Below are positions 42,595 through 51,150 of a stretch of DNA of 64,000 nt, in pieces; within the stretch, counting starts at the first letter, position 1, and every line of letters begins with the position of its first letter. The DNA is taken from contig CAVYPM010000010.1 of assembly GCA_963770375.1 (NCBI GenBank), positions 205,716 through 269,715 of the forward strand, read 5' to 3'. The notes below the pieces were generated by a model that was not told where the DNA came from, made no database searches, and saw only the letters and a list, made by a program, of their open reading frames with translations. Position numbers and translations under genes: made by a program. The stretch is from DASVBE01 sp963770375. GTDB lineage: Bacteria > Actinomycetota > Actinomycetes > Streptosporangiales > Streptosporangiaceae.

Positions 42595-43473
42595 ATGACT
42601 GAACCGCTCGGGTGCCTGCCGGGGGAGGATGGCAGCGTGGAGTCGCTGACCGAGCTGCGGGAGCGGCGGGCGTTCCAGTGCCGCTTGACGCCTGGCCGGG
42701 CGCTGCGGTCACTTGAGGAGGCGGATGCGTTCCTGCGCGACCGCGGGCTGCTGACGCGCACGGCGGACTGCGCGCTGCCGAGCCTGTATGAGGCGTGCCA
42801 CGAGGATCCGTACAAGCCCGCCAGCCGGGGTTTCGCCACGTGGCCAGCGACGAAATGGCCGTGGTTCGGCGAGCTCGCTGGGCGCGGCTACCTGGTCACC
42901 GCGGTCCACCACGGCAAGAACCTGCTCGTGACCGGCGAGGTAGCGCGCCTGCTCGACCCGATCTGCCGTGCGGAGATCGAACGCATGCGCGCTGCGGACC
43001 GCGGCTGGGCCCGGCTGCTGGATCATCTCGCCGCCGCGGGACCATCCAGCATCGACGACCTGCGCACCGAGCTCGGGCTCAAGCGGCAGGAGCTGAAGTC
43101 GCTGCGGGCACCGCTGGAGCGGTGCGGCGCGATCATCTCGCGCTCGCTGCAGGTGACCGCCGGCGAGGGACACCTGCATTCGAGTGAGCTGGTGCGCTGG
43201 GACCAGGCCTACCCGGGGACCGGCGGAACAGACGCAAACCCCAGCCAGGCACTCAAGGACCTGCTCGCCGCCGGCGTGCGCGCAGCAGTCGTCGCGCCCG
43301 AGCCTGAGCTGCGGCGCTGGTTCTCCTGGCAGTGGTACTGGACAGACACGCTCGTCGACGACCTTATCCGCCAGGGACGGCTGCGCAGGGTGGGCGACCA
43401 CGTCATGACGGCAGGCCAGAACGAGACAGACGGAAGGCCGCGCCGCCCGGTCACATCCGGGCACTCCGGCTGA
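42595..43473 (+). CDS. Winged-helix protein (AlkZ-related)
   Basis: A 292-residue protein with TELRERRAFQCRLTPGRALRSLEEADAFLRDRGLLTRT at the N-terminus and a central LLDHLAAAGPSSIDDLRTELGLKRQELKSLRAPLERCGAIISR wHTH. The C-terminal part is WFSWQWYWTDTLVDDLIRQGRLRRVGDHV. The layout resembles shortened relatives of AlkZ/YcaQ DNA glycosylases, which unhook interstrand crosslinks, but a catalytic QxQ-type motif was not identified. DNA binding is likely; activity is uncertain. ATG start at 42595, no operon partner. It follows the recombination scar. Confidence 0.6.
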   Translation: MTEPLGCLPGEDGSVESLTELRERRAFQCRLTPGRALRSLEEADAFLRDRGLLTRTADCALPSLYEACHEDPYKPASRGFATWPATKWPWFGELAGRGYLVTAVHHGKNLLVTGEVARLLDPICRAEIERMRAADRGWARLLDHLAAAGPSSIDDLRTELGLKRQELKSLRAPLERCGAIISRSLQVTAGEGHLHSSELVRWDQAYPGTGGTDANPSQALKDLLAAGVRAAVVAPEPELRRWFSWQWYWTDTLVDDLIRQGRLRRVGDHVMTAGQNETDGRPRRPVTSGHSG

Positions 43474-43695
43474 AGTCACCGACGGTGAGCTCCAAAGGCG
43501 GCCAAGAACCGCCGTTCTGCGCGGGTGCTGGTGTTTTGGCGTTCTCCGCCCCTGGGACGCCGATTTGGGTGTTCCGGGCGCTGCGGCCGGCATGCAGCCG
43601 GGACCTTTCCGTGTGCTTGCCTGGACCGGCCGGGCCGCGCCTGGACCGTGGCCATGGGTCCGGGCGCGGCTGGTGTCCGGGACCAGTCGTGTGCG

Positions 43696-43854
43696 TCACC
43701 CGGCGCTGGAGGCGGGCCGGCGGCTGGCCGGGGCGCGGTCCGGGGCAAGCGCGCGGCGGGCCCGGCGGAGGGCCAGCGCCAGATCGGCACGCTCGGCCAG
43801 GTGGTGCAGTTCGGCGATCCGGTTCCGGGCGATCTCGAGGTCGGGGTACACCAT
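43696..43854 (-). CDS. Small hypothetical protein (52 residues)
   Basis: Starting at ATG 43854, the frame gives MVYPDLEIARNRIAELHHLAERADLALALRRARRALAPD. This charged helical sequence of the type xxDLEIARxRIAELHxxA is found in many small actinobacterial proteins of unknown role. The C-terminus is basic and alanine-rich. No membrane segment. Real coding is plausible because of this recurring pattern, but the ribosome site is unremarkable. Confidence 0.5.
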   Translation of the reverse strand: MVYPDLEIARNRIAELHHLAERADLALALRRARRALAPDRAPASRRPASSAG

Positions 43855-44183
43855 GGTCTCCCTGGCAGCGGTACGGGGCCGACTATCGGCCCTCACCAGC
43901 CACGGTCCTCTGCGCGTGCACCACCCCCGCTAGCCAGGCCTCCCCCGCCGCCCGAGCAGGCAACTTGGCCCCCGCCGCGCATAGTGCAAGCCGTGCCGGA
44001 TGCGTACAATCGCCTCAGTTCGATCTCGGGGGATCCAGATATGCGAGTCGGCGGCGCTCGGGGTAAACTGCTTGATCGGCGTGCCACGCTGCGCCAGGGG
44101 GCATCTCCTCCCGCCAGAGCTGAGCCCATCCCCGGCCCAATGGTATTCGGGGTTCCGGACGTTCGCCTGAGCGGAGTGATGTG
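43855..44183. other. Intergenic region upstream of the Ser/Thr kinase
   Basis: About 330 bases with no credible gene. A TACAAT hexamer at 44005-44010 could be a -10 element for the kinase gene, but no convincing -35 lies 16-18 bases upstream. CGGAG at 44171-44175 is the kinase ribosome site. Confidence 0.35.
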
Positions 44184-46433
44184 ATGGTCACATTGCCGAT
44201 GGTGGGAGATGAGCTAGCTGGTTACCGGCTGCGGGGAGTGCTGGGCCGGGGCGGGATGAGCGTGGTTTATGAGGCGGAGAATCCGCGGCTGGGCAGCACG
44301 GTGGCGCTCAAGGTGCTGGCGCCTGAACTCGCAACCAACGACCTGTTCAGGGCCCGGTTCCTGAGGGAGTCGCGGATCGCGGCCTCGCTGAATCACCCGA
44401 ATGTGATCCCGATTTTTGACATGGGCGCGCATGAGGATCTGCTGTTTATCGCGATGCGCTACGTCGTGGGCGCGGATCTGCGGGTGGTACTGAAAGCCCA
44501 GCGTGTGCTGACGCCCGATCAGGCACTTTTGCTGATTGGCCAGGCAGGCCGGGCGCTGGATGCCGCGCACCGGAATGGTCTGGTGCACCGCGACGTCAAA
44601 CCGGGAAACATTCTGATCGAGCGCGGCTCCGATGACGAAAGCGAGCCCGATCACGTTTACCTCAGCGATTTTGGACTCAGCAAGCATGCCGCCTCGCGCA
44701 GTGGACTGACCGCGACCGGTGAGTTCATGGGCACCGTTGACTACATCTCCCCTGAGCAGATCCGGGGCCGCCCCGTCGATGGCCGGGCCGACATCTACTC
44801 GCTGGGATGTGTTCTGTATGAGTGCCTGACCGGCCGGGTGCCCTTCAGCAAGGACATCAACGCCGCGGTCATCTGGGCGCATGTGGAAGAAATGCCCATC
44901 GCCCCCAGCTCAGTGCAGCCCACCCTGCCACCCAGCATCGATCACGCCCTGGCCCAGGCCCTGGCCAAAGACCCGGCCGACCGCTACGCCACCTGCCGCG
45001 AACTGGTCGCCGCCGTCCGCGCCGCCCTGCCCGGCGCCACCCCCGACGTCCCGCACTCCGCCACTGTCCTGGCCAGCCGACCCGCTGCCGCCGAGCCCGT
45101 CAGCCCTTCACTCGCCGGACCTGCCGCCTCTGCCGCCTCTGCCACTGCTGCCCCACCCGACCGCGACGCCACCTCCGCCGCTGCCGTCGCAGTTAGTCAG
45201 CAGACCACCCCCGGCTCACCCCCGGTCTATCCCCGGCCTGGGCCGCCCAGCCCGACGGACGCGGCCCTATCCGTCCCGTCACCCGCTGGCCCGCCGCCCG
45301 CTGGCCCGTCACCCGCTGGCCCGCCGCCCGCTGGCCTGTCACCGGCTGGCCCGCCTGCGACAGGCCGACCGCGCATGCGGCGGATCCTGGCCGTCCTGAC
45401 CGGACTGGTGGTGGTCATCGCCGCCGCCGGCGGCTGGCTGATCGGGCACAACAGCAACCACCGCACTAACAGCGGCAGCAGCACCAGCGCCAGCACCTCC
45501 CCTGCGCCTACCCAGCAGGCCTCCGCACCTGCTCCTCCGGCGCCTGGGACCTGGGCGGCGGGGCGTGATTCGCCGTTCCGTGTGCAGCAGCTAGAGGCGG
45601 CTGTGCTGGACAACAGGATCTGGCTAGCCGGTGGTCTGCTTGGCCCTGACCAGGCAACGAACAAGACCGAGTATTACGATCCGACGCTCCGCACCTGGGG
45701 CGCCGGCCCGAATCTGCCCTTCCTGGTGCATCACGCGATGCTGGTGAATTACCACGGCCAGCTATGGCTGATCGGAGGTTTCCTGCCCGTTGGCCACAAT
45801 CTGGAGGCTGCCGCCTCGGACCATGTGCTGATCCTGGACCCGGCCCAAAACCGCTGGGTCGAGGGCCCCCCGCTCCATCATGCGCGGGCCGCCGGAGCGG
45901 CGGTGGTAGTGGGGGACCAGATCGTCGTTGTTGGGGGGCGGACCGGCGGCAAAACCGAAACAGAGGTCACGACCACAGAGATTTACAACGGCAAGAGCTG
46001 GCACGACGCCCCCGACATTCCGGTCCCGGGCGATCACCTGGCGGGCGTGACCGATGGGACCTACCTTTACACCATCGGCGGCCGCGCTCTGAGCGTCTCT
46101 GATAACCACAATGCGGTGCAGCGCTTCAACCCGGCGACCGGCCAGTGGACCCAGCTGACGCCCCTGCCGGTCGCTGACAGCGACCTCGGCGCGGCGTTCA
46201 TTGACGGCCAGCTGATCACTTTCGGCGGTGAAAACCTGTTCAGTGTGTTCAGGACCGCCCGGGCCTACAATCTGGCCACCAAGAAATGGTCCACGCTGCA
46301 GAGCCTCCCCGTAGCCCGGCACGGGATGGGCGTGGCAGTGCTCGGCCAGACCATCTACGCCATCGACGGGGCGGCCGAGCCCGGGCACGACGGATCCACC
46401 AGCACCATGGAGAAGCTCCGCTTTCGGCGGTAG
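44184..46433 (+). CDS. Membrane Ser/Thr protein kinase with extracellular Kelch-like propeller
   Basis: About 749 residues. The kinase domain spans 10-270: GRGGMSVVYEAE (glycine loop), VALKVL (Lys), HRDVKPGNILIE (catalytic loop), SDFGLSKHA (DFG), ISPEQIRG. A Pro/Ala-rich linker (about 290-395) contains 30-bp tandem repeats, and one membrane helix follows (ILAVLTGLVVVIAAAGGWLIG). The outer part, from about 450, has Kelch-type repeats (IWLAGGLLG, LWLIGGFLP, VVVGGRTGG, LYTIGGRAL, LITFGGEN, IYAIDGA). Instead of PASTA repeats it would sense ligand or cell-surface state with a propeller. Start: ATG 44184 (GTG 44181 is also possible). Confidence 0.9.
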   Translation: MVTLPMVGDELAGYRLRGVLGRGGMSVVYEAENPRLGSTVALKVLAPELATNDLFRARFLRESRIAASLNHPNVIPIFDMGAHEDLLFIAMRYVVGADLRVVLKAQRVLTPDQALLLIGQAGRALDAAHRNGLVHRDVKPGNILIERGSDDESEPDHVYLSDFGLSKHAASRSGLTATGEFMGTVDYISPEQIRGRPVDGRADIYSLGCVLYECLTGRVPFSKDINAAVIWAHVEEMPIAPSSVQPTLPPSIDHALAQALAKDPADRYATCRELVAAVRAALPGATPDVPHSATVLASRPAAAEPVSPSLAGPAASAASATAAPPDRDATSAAAVAVSQQTTPGSPPVYPRPGPPSPTDAALSVPSPAGPPPAGPSPAGPPPAGLSPAGPPATGRPRMRRILAVLTGLVVVIAAAGGWLIGHNSNHRTNSGSSTSASTSPAPTQQASAPAPPAPGTWAAGRDSPFRVQQLEAAVLDNRIWLAGGLLGPDQATNKTEYYDPTLRTWGAGPNLPFLVHHAMLVNYHGQLWLIGGFLPVGHNLEAAASDHVLILDPAQNRWVEGPPLHHARAAGAAVVVGDQIVVVGGRTGGKTETEVTTTEIYNGKSWHDAPDIPVPGDHLAGVTDGTYLYTIGGRALSVSDNHNAVQRFNPATGQWTQLTPLPVADSDLGAAFIDGQLITFGGENLFSVFRTARAYNLATKKWSTLQSLPVARHGMGVAVLGQTIYAIDGAAEPGHDGSTSTMEKLRFRR
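45278..45354 (+). repeat. 30-bp tandem repeat inside the kinase linker
   Basis: Two full 30-base units (45278-45307 and 45308-45337) plus 17 bases of a third encode alternating PAGPP/PAGPS motifs in the proline-rich linker. Copy number could vary by slippage, changing the distance between the kinase and the membrane. Confidence 0.75.
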
Positions 46434-46701
46434 GTGAGCCGTGCCCGACCCCTCACGCTGAGACTGGCTTCCGCGGTAGACATCCTGGTGCGAGCAGTGC
46501 GAGGAGAGGAGGGAGAGGTCATGCTGCCGCGCCGCTCGAACAGGGCGCGGCGCTGCTCGGGCCAGTTGCTGCTAGATCCTCGGCCCTCACCTCCATATAT
46601 CGCTTGCGCGTCAGATCGACCGTAGGCTGGCCGTCGCGATGACCTCCTCGCTCCTCGTGTGCAACTGCCGTGATGTCTGACCGTCCGGTTAGCCTGGCCT
46701 C

Positions 46702-47268
46702 ATGGCTGCGGACCCTGGCTGGTGCAGTGTGTGCGGGTTGCCGGTGCCTGCCGGGGAGAGTTTCTGCCGCTGGCCGTTTGCTGCCCGCGCTGGTGATGGC
46801 CAGTATGACGACGAGGTTGTGCCGTGGGCATCACACAGCCTGGCCTTCATGACCGAACTGGTGGAGGCGCAGCACTGGCGCTGCCCATGGTGCGGGGATT
46901 GCCTGCCGGACTCGCCGCGCGGCACCGCGATCGATCACATCATCCCCCGGGTGTACGGCGGGCCGCATCGCCGGTGGAATCTGCAGCTCCTGCACTAGGA
47001 ATGCAACTCGGCCAAGGGCAGCAAGATCACCGCCGGGGCGCTGGAGCTGGCCGGTGCTCACGGCGTGAGGATCAGCATGGACATCGGGCACTACCGCGCT
47101 GGAGTCCGGCGCCGGGCGGCCATCTATGCCGTGCGGTCCACTCTCCAGGCCGGCGGCGAGGCCCGCGACCGGGCTCTGGCCGCGGCGAGGAATCTCACCG
47201 TGTTCTTCCCAGAAGCAAAGGTCCGCGCCCTCATCAGGGCAGCCGCCAACGGCAGCCCGGCCCGCTGA
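46702..47268 (+). pseudogene. HNH endonuclease interrupted by an in-frame stop
   Basis: The frame starts WCSVCGLPVP (zinc cysteines). It continues HWRCPWCGDCLPDSPRGTAIDHIIPRVYGGPHRRWNLQLLH, the HNH beta-beta-alpha core with CxxC and DHI. At 46996 a TAG stop interrupts. The same frame then continues ECNSAKGSKITAGALELA for another 90 residues to TGA 47268. The normal family reading is LLHxxCNxAKG, so the stop replaces one residue in the middle of the HNH motif (a one-base change from AAG, CAG, GAG or AGG). Either a nonsense mutation or sequence error. Nucleases of this type occur in mobile elements and restriction systems. Confidence 0.72.
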
Positions 47269-47447
47269 CAGCCGCGGCTAGCCATACAGATGCCGCCGGG
47301 TAACAGATCCACGTGATCCCCGGGCAACCGCTGGGCCCCTGCGGCGTATTACCGGTAGGCACCAGCGAGATACCGAATCGCGGCATGACCGGACGTTGCC
47401 CAGGCCCGGCGGTGTTGCCTCGGGTGCGTAGCCTGAACGGTGTGGGG

Positions 47448-47927
47448 GTGGAGTTCGCGATCAGGCCTATGACAGCAGTGGACGCGCACGCGGTTGCCAC
47501 CTGGCGGTATCCGGATGAGTACTCCTTTTACGACGCCGATGCTGATCCGGACGACCTGGCTGAGTTGCTGGATCCTGCCGGATGGGGGACGCGTTACTTC
47601 GCCGCGGACGAGCTGGCCGCACATACGCTCGCTGGAGTCCTGGTGGTCAAGCTGACCGGGCCGGTGGCGGAGATCGGGCTTGGCCTGCGGCCCGACCTCA
47701 CCGGGCGCGGGCTAGGTGAGTCTTTCCTGCGCGCCTGCCTGCATTTCGCCTCGGCGGCGCTGGGAGCACACAGCTATACCCTGGCGGTGGCGGCGTTCAA
47801 CCGCCGGGCGATCACCGTATATGAACGGGCCGGATTCCGCGAGGCTGGCCGGTTCGAGCACGCCACCAACGGAGGACTGCACACCTTCATCCGGATGACC
47901 AAAGACTTGACCATCACTGCTCTATAA
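47448..47927 (+). CDS. GNAT family N-acetyltransferase
   Basis: About 159 residues of the GNAT fold: FAIRPMTAVDAHAVATWRYPDEYSFYD, core strand EIGLGLRPDLTGRGLGESFL (acetyl-CoA loop RGLG), and AFNRRAITVYERAGFREAGRFE (motif B). The TWRYPxxYxxYD start resembles AacA/RimI-like actinobacterial members; acceptor unknown. The start is GTG 47448 or 47442, with a poor ribosome site; the frame is open 43 codons further upstream without similarity. Confidence 0.83.
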   Translation: MEFAIRPMTAVDAHAVATWRYPDEYSFYDADADPDDLAELLDPAGWGTRYFAADELAAHTLAGVLVVKLTGPVAEIGLGLRPDLTGRGLGESFLRACLHFASAALGAHSYTLAVAAFNRRAITVYERAGFREAGRFEHATNGGLHTFIRMTKDLTITAL

Positions 47928-48221
47928 TCCGGCAGCCTGTCCGCGTCGGCGCCAATCCAATCCGGCACTTCATGACCGATGTGCAGCCCGGTTTTCTTCC
48001 GCGCGCCATATCGTTCGGACGCCGATGCATATCCGCAACGCCCGCTATTCGGCAGAAGTGTTGCGCCCAACCCTAGGCGCAGCCCTGCAACGCACCCTGC
48101 ACCGTCAGGTGGCGCGATGGCCGGGCACTCCAATGCCGCGGAGGCCGCCGCGGCGCGTGCCCTGGGGCGCTGACGGCTGGCGGAAGGTGGCGCCTGCTGG
48201 GGCCCGGTCCTTGGCTGTGGG

Positions 48222-48870
48222 TTACGGCTCCAGGCCGAAGTCGGGCAGGCAGGGAGCCAGGCCCTCGATCTGCACCGGGACGACGACGGTGGGCCTGCCA
48301 CGCCGGCCGGTCCAGGCGGAGCCTGCGCAGCACCGCCAGCTGGCCGCGGACCGTGTGCCGCTCGATGCCATCATCGGCGTAGCCCAGCTTGCGGGACACC
48401 GCCAGCGATGCCCGGTTGTCCTGGTAGGCGCCCGAGGTTGCGCTCTGGGCACCCAGTCCCTCGAACGCCAGGTGCAGCACAGCAGCGCGCATCTGGGTGC
48501 CGATGCCCTGCCCCTGGAACCGGCGGCCCACCCATGAGCCGGTGCTCACCTCCCGGCGCACCGCGAAGTCCGCGCCGCTGAGCCCCTGGCTTCCCACGAT
48601 GGTGCCCGCCCGCACGGCGACCAGATCCAGGGTCCAGTCCGCGGGCTGCCACGAGCCCCACTGCGACCAGTGGTACTGCAGCACACTGCGCGCCCGGCCG
48701 GCCGGCGGCGCGTCGGTCCAGGGCACGGTGAACGGCTGCACCCCAGCGTCGTGCACCCCCTCCGCGGCCAGCCCGCCCAGCGCGTCCAGGTCAGCCAGCG
48801 AAGGCCAGCGCAGCTCCAGATCCGGCGTCCGAACGCGCAGGCCCGACAACGGCCAGTACGGCGACGTCAT
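48222..48870 (-). pseudogene. GNAT family N-acetyltransferase (RimJ/RimL-like), shift near C-terminus
   Basis: From ATG 48870, a RimJ/RimL-type GNAT: LELRWPSLADLDALGGLA, DFAVRREVSTGSWVGRRFQGQGIGTQMRAAVLHLAFEGLGAQ (acetyl-CoA loop QGQGIG), and AYQDNRASLAVSRKLGY. Near 48300 one extra base diverts the reading. The alternative frame gives VVVPVQIEGLAPCLPDFGLEP and TAA at 48222, the ending expected for this group. Span is 3n+1. The catalytic part is unaffected, so the protein may work with an aberrant tail if the shift is real. Confidence 0.78.
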
Positions 48871-49171
48871 ACCACCGAGTATGCGACCCGCACCCACCCG
48901 CACACCGCAATAAACACCCGCCCAGCCCCGGCCACCTGGCGCCTGGCGTTCGCCAGGAACAGGGCATCCTCGGTCGGCGCTGCGTCGTGGCAGCGCGCCG
49001 CCCGGCATCCCTCCACATGACAGCCCAGGAACAACGGCCAGCGCCGCTCAGCGGCAGGAGAGTTCCTTCGTAACGCGCACCGGGCAGTCGATCTGGACCT
49101 CGTCTTCAATCGATGCGTCAGCAGGACCTCCTGAGATCGGCCGAGGGTTCGCTGCGCCAGGTGGTTGCCCG

Positions 49172-49753
49172 TCAGGCGCTGGCCGTGTTAGTGCCCGGCG
49201 GCCCAGCCAGAATCGTCGGAATGTACTCGAGCAGCTGGATGCGGCCATCGAAGGTGCGGCTGCTGGTCATCTCCAGTGCAACATCGGGATAGCCGTCGTA
49301 GATCCGTTCCCGGCCGCTGCTTCCGGTGATTACGGGAAAGACAACTACGCGGAAACGGTCCACGAGACCGGCCTTCAGGAGAGAGCGGCACAGGGTGAGG
49401 CTGCCTATGGTGCGCATCGACGTGGAGGCCTTGTCTTTCATCTCCCGGACGGCCTCGACGGGGTCGTGAGCCACGAGCTGCGTGTTCGCCCAGGAGAGGG
49501 GTTCGCTCAGCGTGGTCGAGAAGACGACCTTCGAAAAGCCGGCGAGGACATCGGTACCTGGCTCGCCTGCGGCGGCGAATCCCGACATGACGCGGTACGT
49601 GGTCGCGCCCATCAGGATCGTGTAGTCCGCTTCTGGCTGCTCTCCCAGCCACGCGAGGTACTGGGGCCCTTCGAGCCCCCACCAGCCCGGCCACCCTTCG
49701 GCAGCCGCGTAGCCATCGAGCGACGTGATGAAGTCGATGAGGAGTTCTGGCAT
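49172..49753 (-). CDS. Dihydrofolate reductase family protein (RibD C-terminal-like)
   Basis: A 193-residue protein with the DHFR/RibD-C fold: LLIDFITSLDGYAAAEGWPGWW at the start, DYTILMGATTYRVMSGF, FSKVVFSTTL, and TIGSLTLCRSLLKAGLVDRFRVVVFPVITGSS. Proteins like this are common NADPH-dependent reductases of unknown substrate and are not true DHFRs for folate. ATG 49753 has GGAG spaced seven bases and fits the family N-terminus better than the upstream start. Confidence 0.85.
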   Translation of the reverse strand: MPELLIDFITSLDGYAAAEGWPGWWGLEGPQYLAWLGEQPEADYTILMGATTYRVMSGFAAAGEPGTDVLAGFSKVVFSTTLSEPLSWANTQLVAHDPVEAVREMKDKASTSMRTIGSLTLCRSLLKAGLVDRFRVVVFPVITGSSGRERIYDGYPDVALEMTSSRTFDGRIQLLEYIPTILAGPPGTNTASA

Positions 49754-49944
49754 CGTAGTCTCCTTGCCCTCAGGCCCCAAGGTAGCGGCTCGTGCCTGCT
49801 CTGCCGCGGAGGCAGGAACGAGTGTCAGGACGCCCGGCGAGGGGAGAACTCATCGCCAGAGTGGGCCCGATCCGGCGTTCGGCGCGCCTTGGACGTGGTG
49901 GCACGACGCACGCTCATCGGCTACTACATACGACGACAGGTTGA

Positions 49945-49984
49945 GCCGCTGTCGCCCGTCACCAGCGTGACGGGCGACAGCGGC
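49945..49984 (-). terminator. Perfect 18-bp stem-loop terminator
   Basis: Arms 49945-49962 and 49967-49984 are exactly complementary (GCCGCTGTCGCCCGTCAC), with a 4-base loop CAGC. It lies 8 bases beyond the stop of the small membrane protein gene on the reverse strand and would also end any forward transcript. Confidence 0.8.
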
Positions 49985-49992
49985 AGGTCTGA

Positions 49993-50169
49993 TCAGGTGA
50001 AGCCGACGACCAGGTGGAAATGCCCGAGCCTCAGGTTGAGTACTCCGCCGCCGGCCCAGTGCACGATGAACGCAAGCAGGATGATGGCCAGGATTACCAC
50101 GACCACCCAGAAGAAGAACACGATGATGCCGGGAATGGCATGCCCCGCTACAGTTCTCGCTCTAGCCAT
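49993..50169 (-). CDS. Small single-helix membrane protein (58 residues)
   Basis: ATG at 50169 opens MARARTVAGHAIPG, followed by an uninterrupted hydrophobic stretch (IIVFFFWVVVVILAIILLAFIV) and a short tail, HWAGGGVLNLRLGHFHLVVGF, to TGA 49993. A single membrane helix with an N-terminal basic segment predicts an inner-membrane miniprotein of the kind annotated as 'hydrophobic protein' in actinobacteria. The strong hairpin immediately downstream supports a genuine transcription unit. Confidence 0.68.
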   Translation of the reverse strand: MARARTVAGHAIPGIIVFFFWVVVVILAIILLAFIVHWAGGGVLNLRLGHFHLVVGFT

Positions 50170-50248
50170 GGCCGCCAGTTACCCACCGCCGTCCGGATTA
50201 TTCGGCTTGTTCACCGTTTGCCGGGCACGAAGCGAGGCAGGCCGGCGG

Positions 50249-50911
50249 CTATGACCCGAACTTCGTCCAATGCCCTTCGGAGACCACCTCGACGGAGCCG
50301 TCGACGACCTTGATGGCCGTCTGTTCGTCGATGGCGTAGGCCGGGACGCCGATTTTGGCGGCCCATCGCTCTGCGTCAGCCAGGGTGTTTGTCGGGAAAG
50401 CGTCCAGGTGCGGGAAGATCGAGAAGTCGACGACTCCCAGGGTGCGGTCATCCGGCGCGGACGGCCACTCGACGAAGTACGCCCCGATGCGGGGCGTCAT
50501 CACCATGCTTCCGGCACTCACTCCCACCCAGACCTTGTCGGGCAGCGAAGGCAGCAGATCGGCCAGCCCGGACTCCCGCATCCAGTGGCACAGGTACGTC
50601 GCGTCGCCGCCGTCGACTAGCAGCACGTCGGCCCCCCGGATCCAGGGAACCCATCGCTGCGCGCCGATGGTGGGCAGCGCGGTGAGTTCGAGGACACCGA
50701 GCGACGCCCAGCCCAGGCCGGACAGGTGCCGGAACTCGGGCTCGGCGGCTACCAGGCCCCGCACCGATGCCGGACCGCACATCGGGTGACCCCACTGTGC
50801 TGTCGGAATACAGAGGGCGTGGCACTCGGCTACCGGCTTGCCGAGCAGCTGCACGAGCGCCGAGTGGATGCTTGGGTTCGTGACGCCGCCCGACGTGAGA
50901 AGAAGCCTCAC
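50249..50911 (-). CDS. Peptidase E-like protein (family S51)
   Basis: A 220-residue class I glutamine-amidotransferase-like fold: MRLLLTSGGVTNPSIHSAL start, IRGADVLLVDGGDATYLCHWMRE, and nucleophile Ser in VWVGVSAGSMVMTP. PHLDAFP supplies the probable His. PepE enzymes cleave dipeptides with N-terminal Asp; related S51 proteins include cyanophycinase. ATG at 50911; upstream on the same strand are 239 bases without genes, where its promoter must be. Confidence 0.85.
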   Translation of the reverse strand: MRLLLTSGGVTNPSIHSALVQLLGKPVAECHALCIPTAQWGHPMCGPASVRGLVAAEPEFRHLSGLGWASLGVLELTALPTIGAQRWVPWIRGADVLLVDGGDATYLCHWMRESGLADLLPSLPDKVWVGVSAGSMVMTPRIGAYFVEWPSAPDDRTLGVVDFSIFPHLDAFPTNTLADAERWAAKIGVPAYAIDEQTAIKVVDGSVEVVSEGHWTKFGS

Positions 50912-51150
50912 GCTTGGCTCCTGTACGTACCGGTCATGACGCTCTCATCGAGAGCCGCGAGATCGGGTGCATGAGAATACAGACTGGACACCAGAGCGAA
51001 ACTCATCGCCGTTGCGACCCGTCAAGCCCCCGCACCCACATCGGCAGATCCGTGTGCTGCCGCCCGTCATGTGATCGGCAGGCTTCTGGACCTGTTGCAC
51101 GTCAGCTGGCGGGCATGCGTCGCGGATCAGCTGGCGGTCACACGCCGGCG

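Noticed and set aside
43525..44184. 219-codon forward frame leading into the kinase gene
   Set aside because: Irregular composition, no family, no ribosome site, and it overlaps the more plausible small reverse gene at 43696.
45278..45354. Tandem repeat considered as a CRISPR array
   Set aside because: Units are contiguous with no spacers and lie in frame inside the kinase's proline-rich linker.
46434..46625. 63-codon frame directly after the kinase stop
   Set aside because: Starts one base after the stop but shows no family resemblance and an arginine-rich, shadow-like composition.
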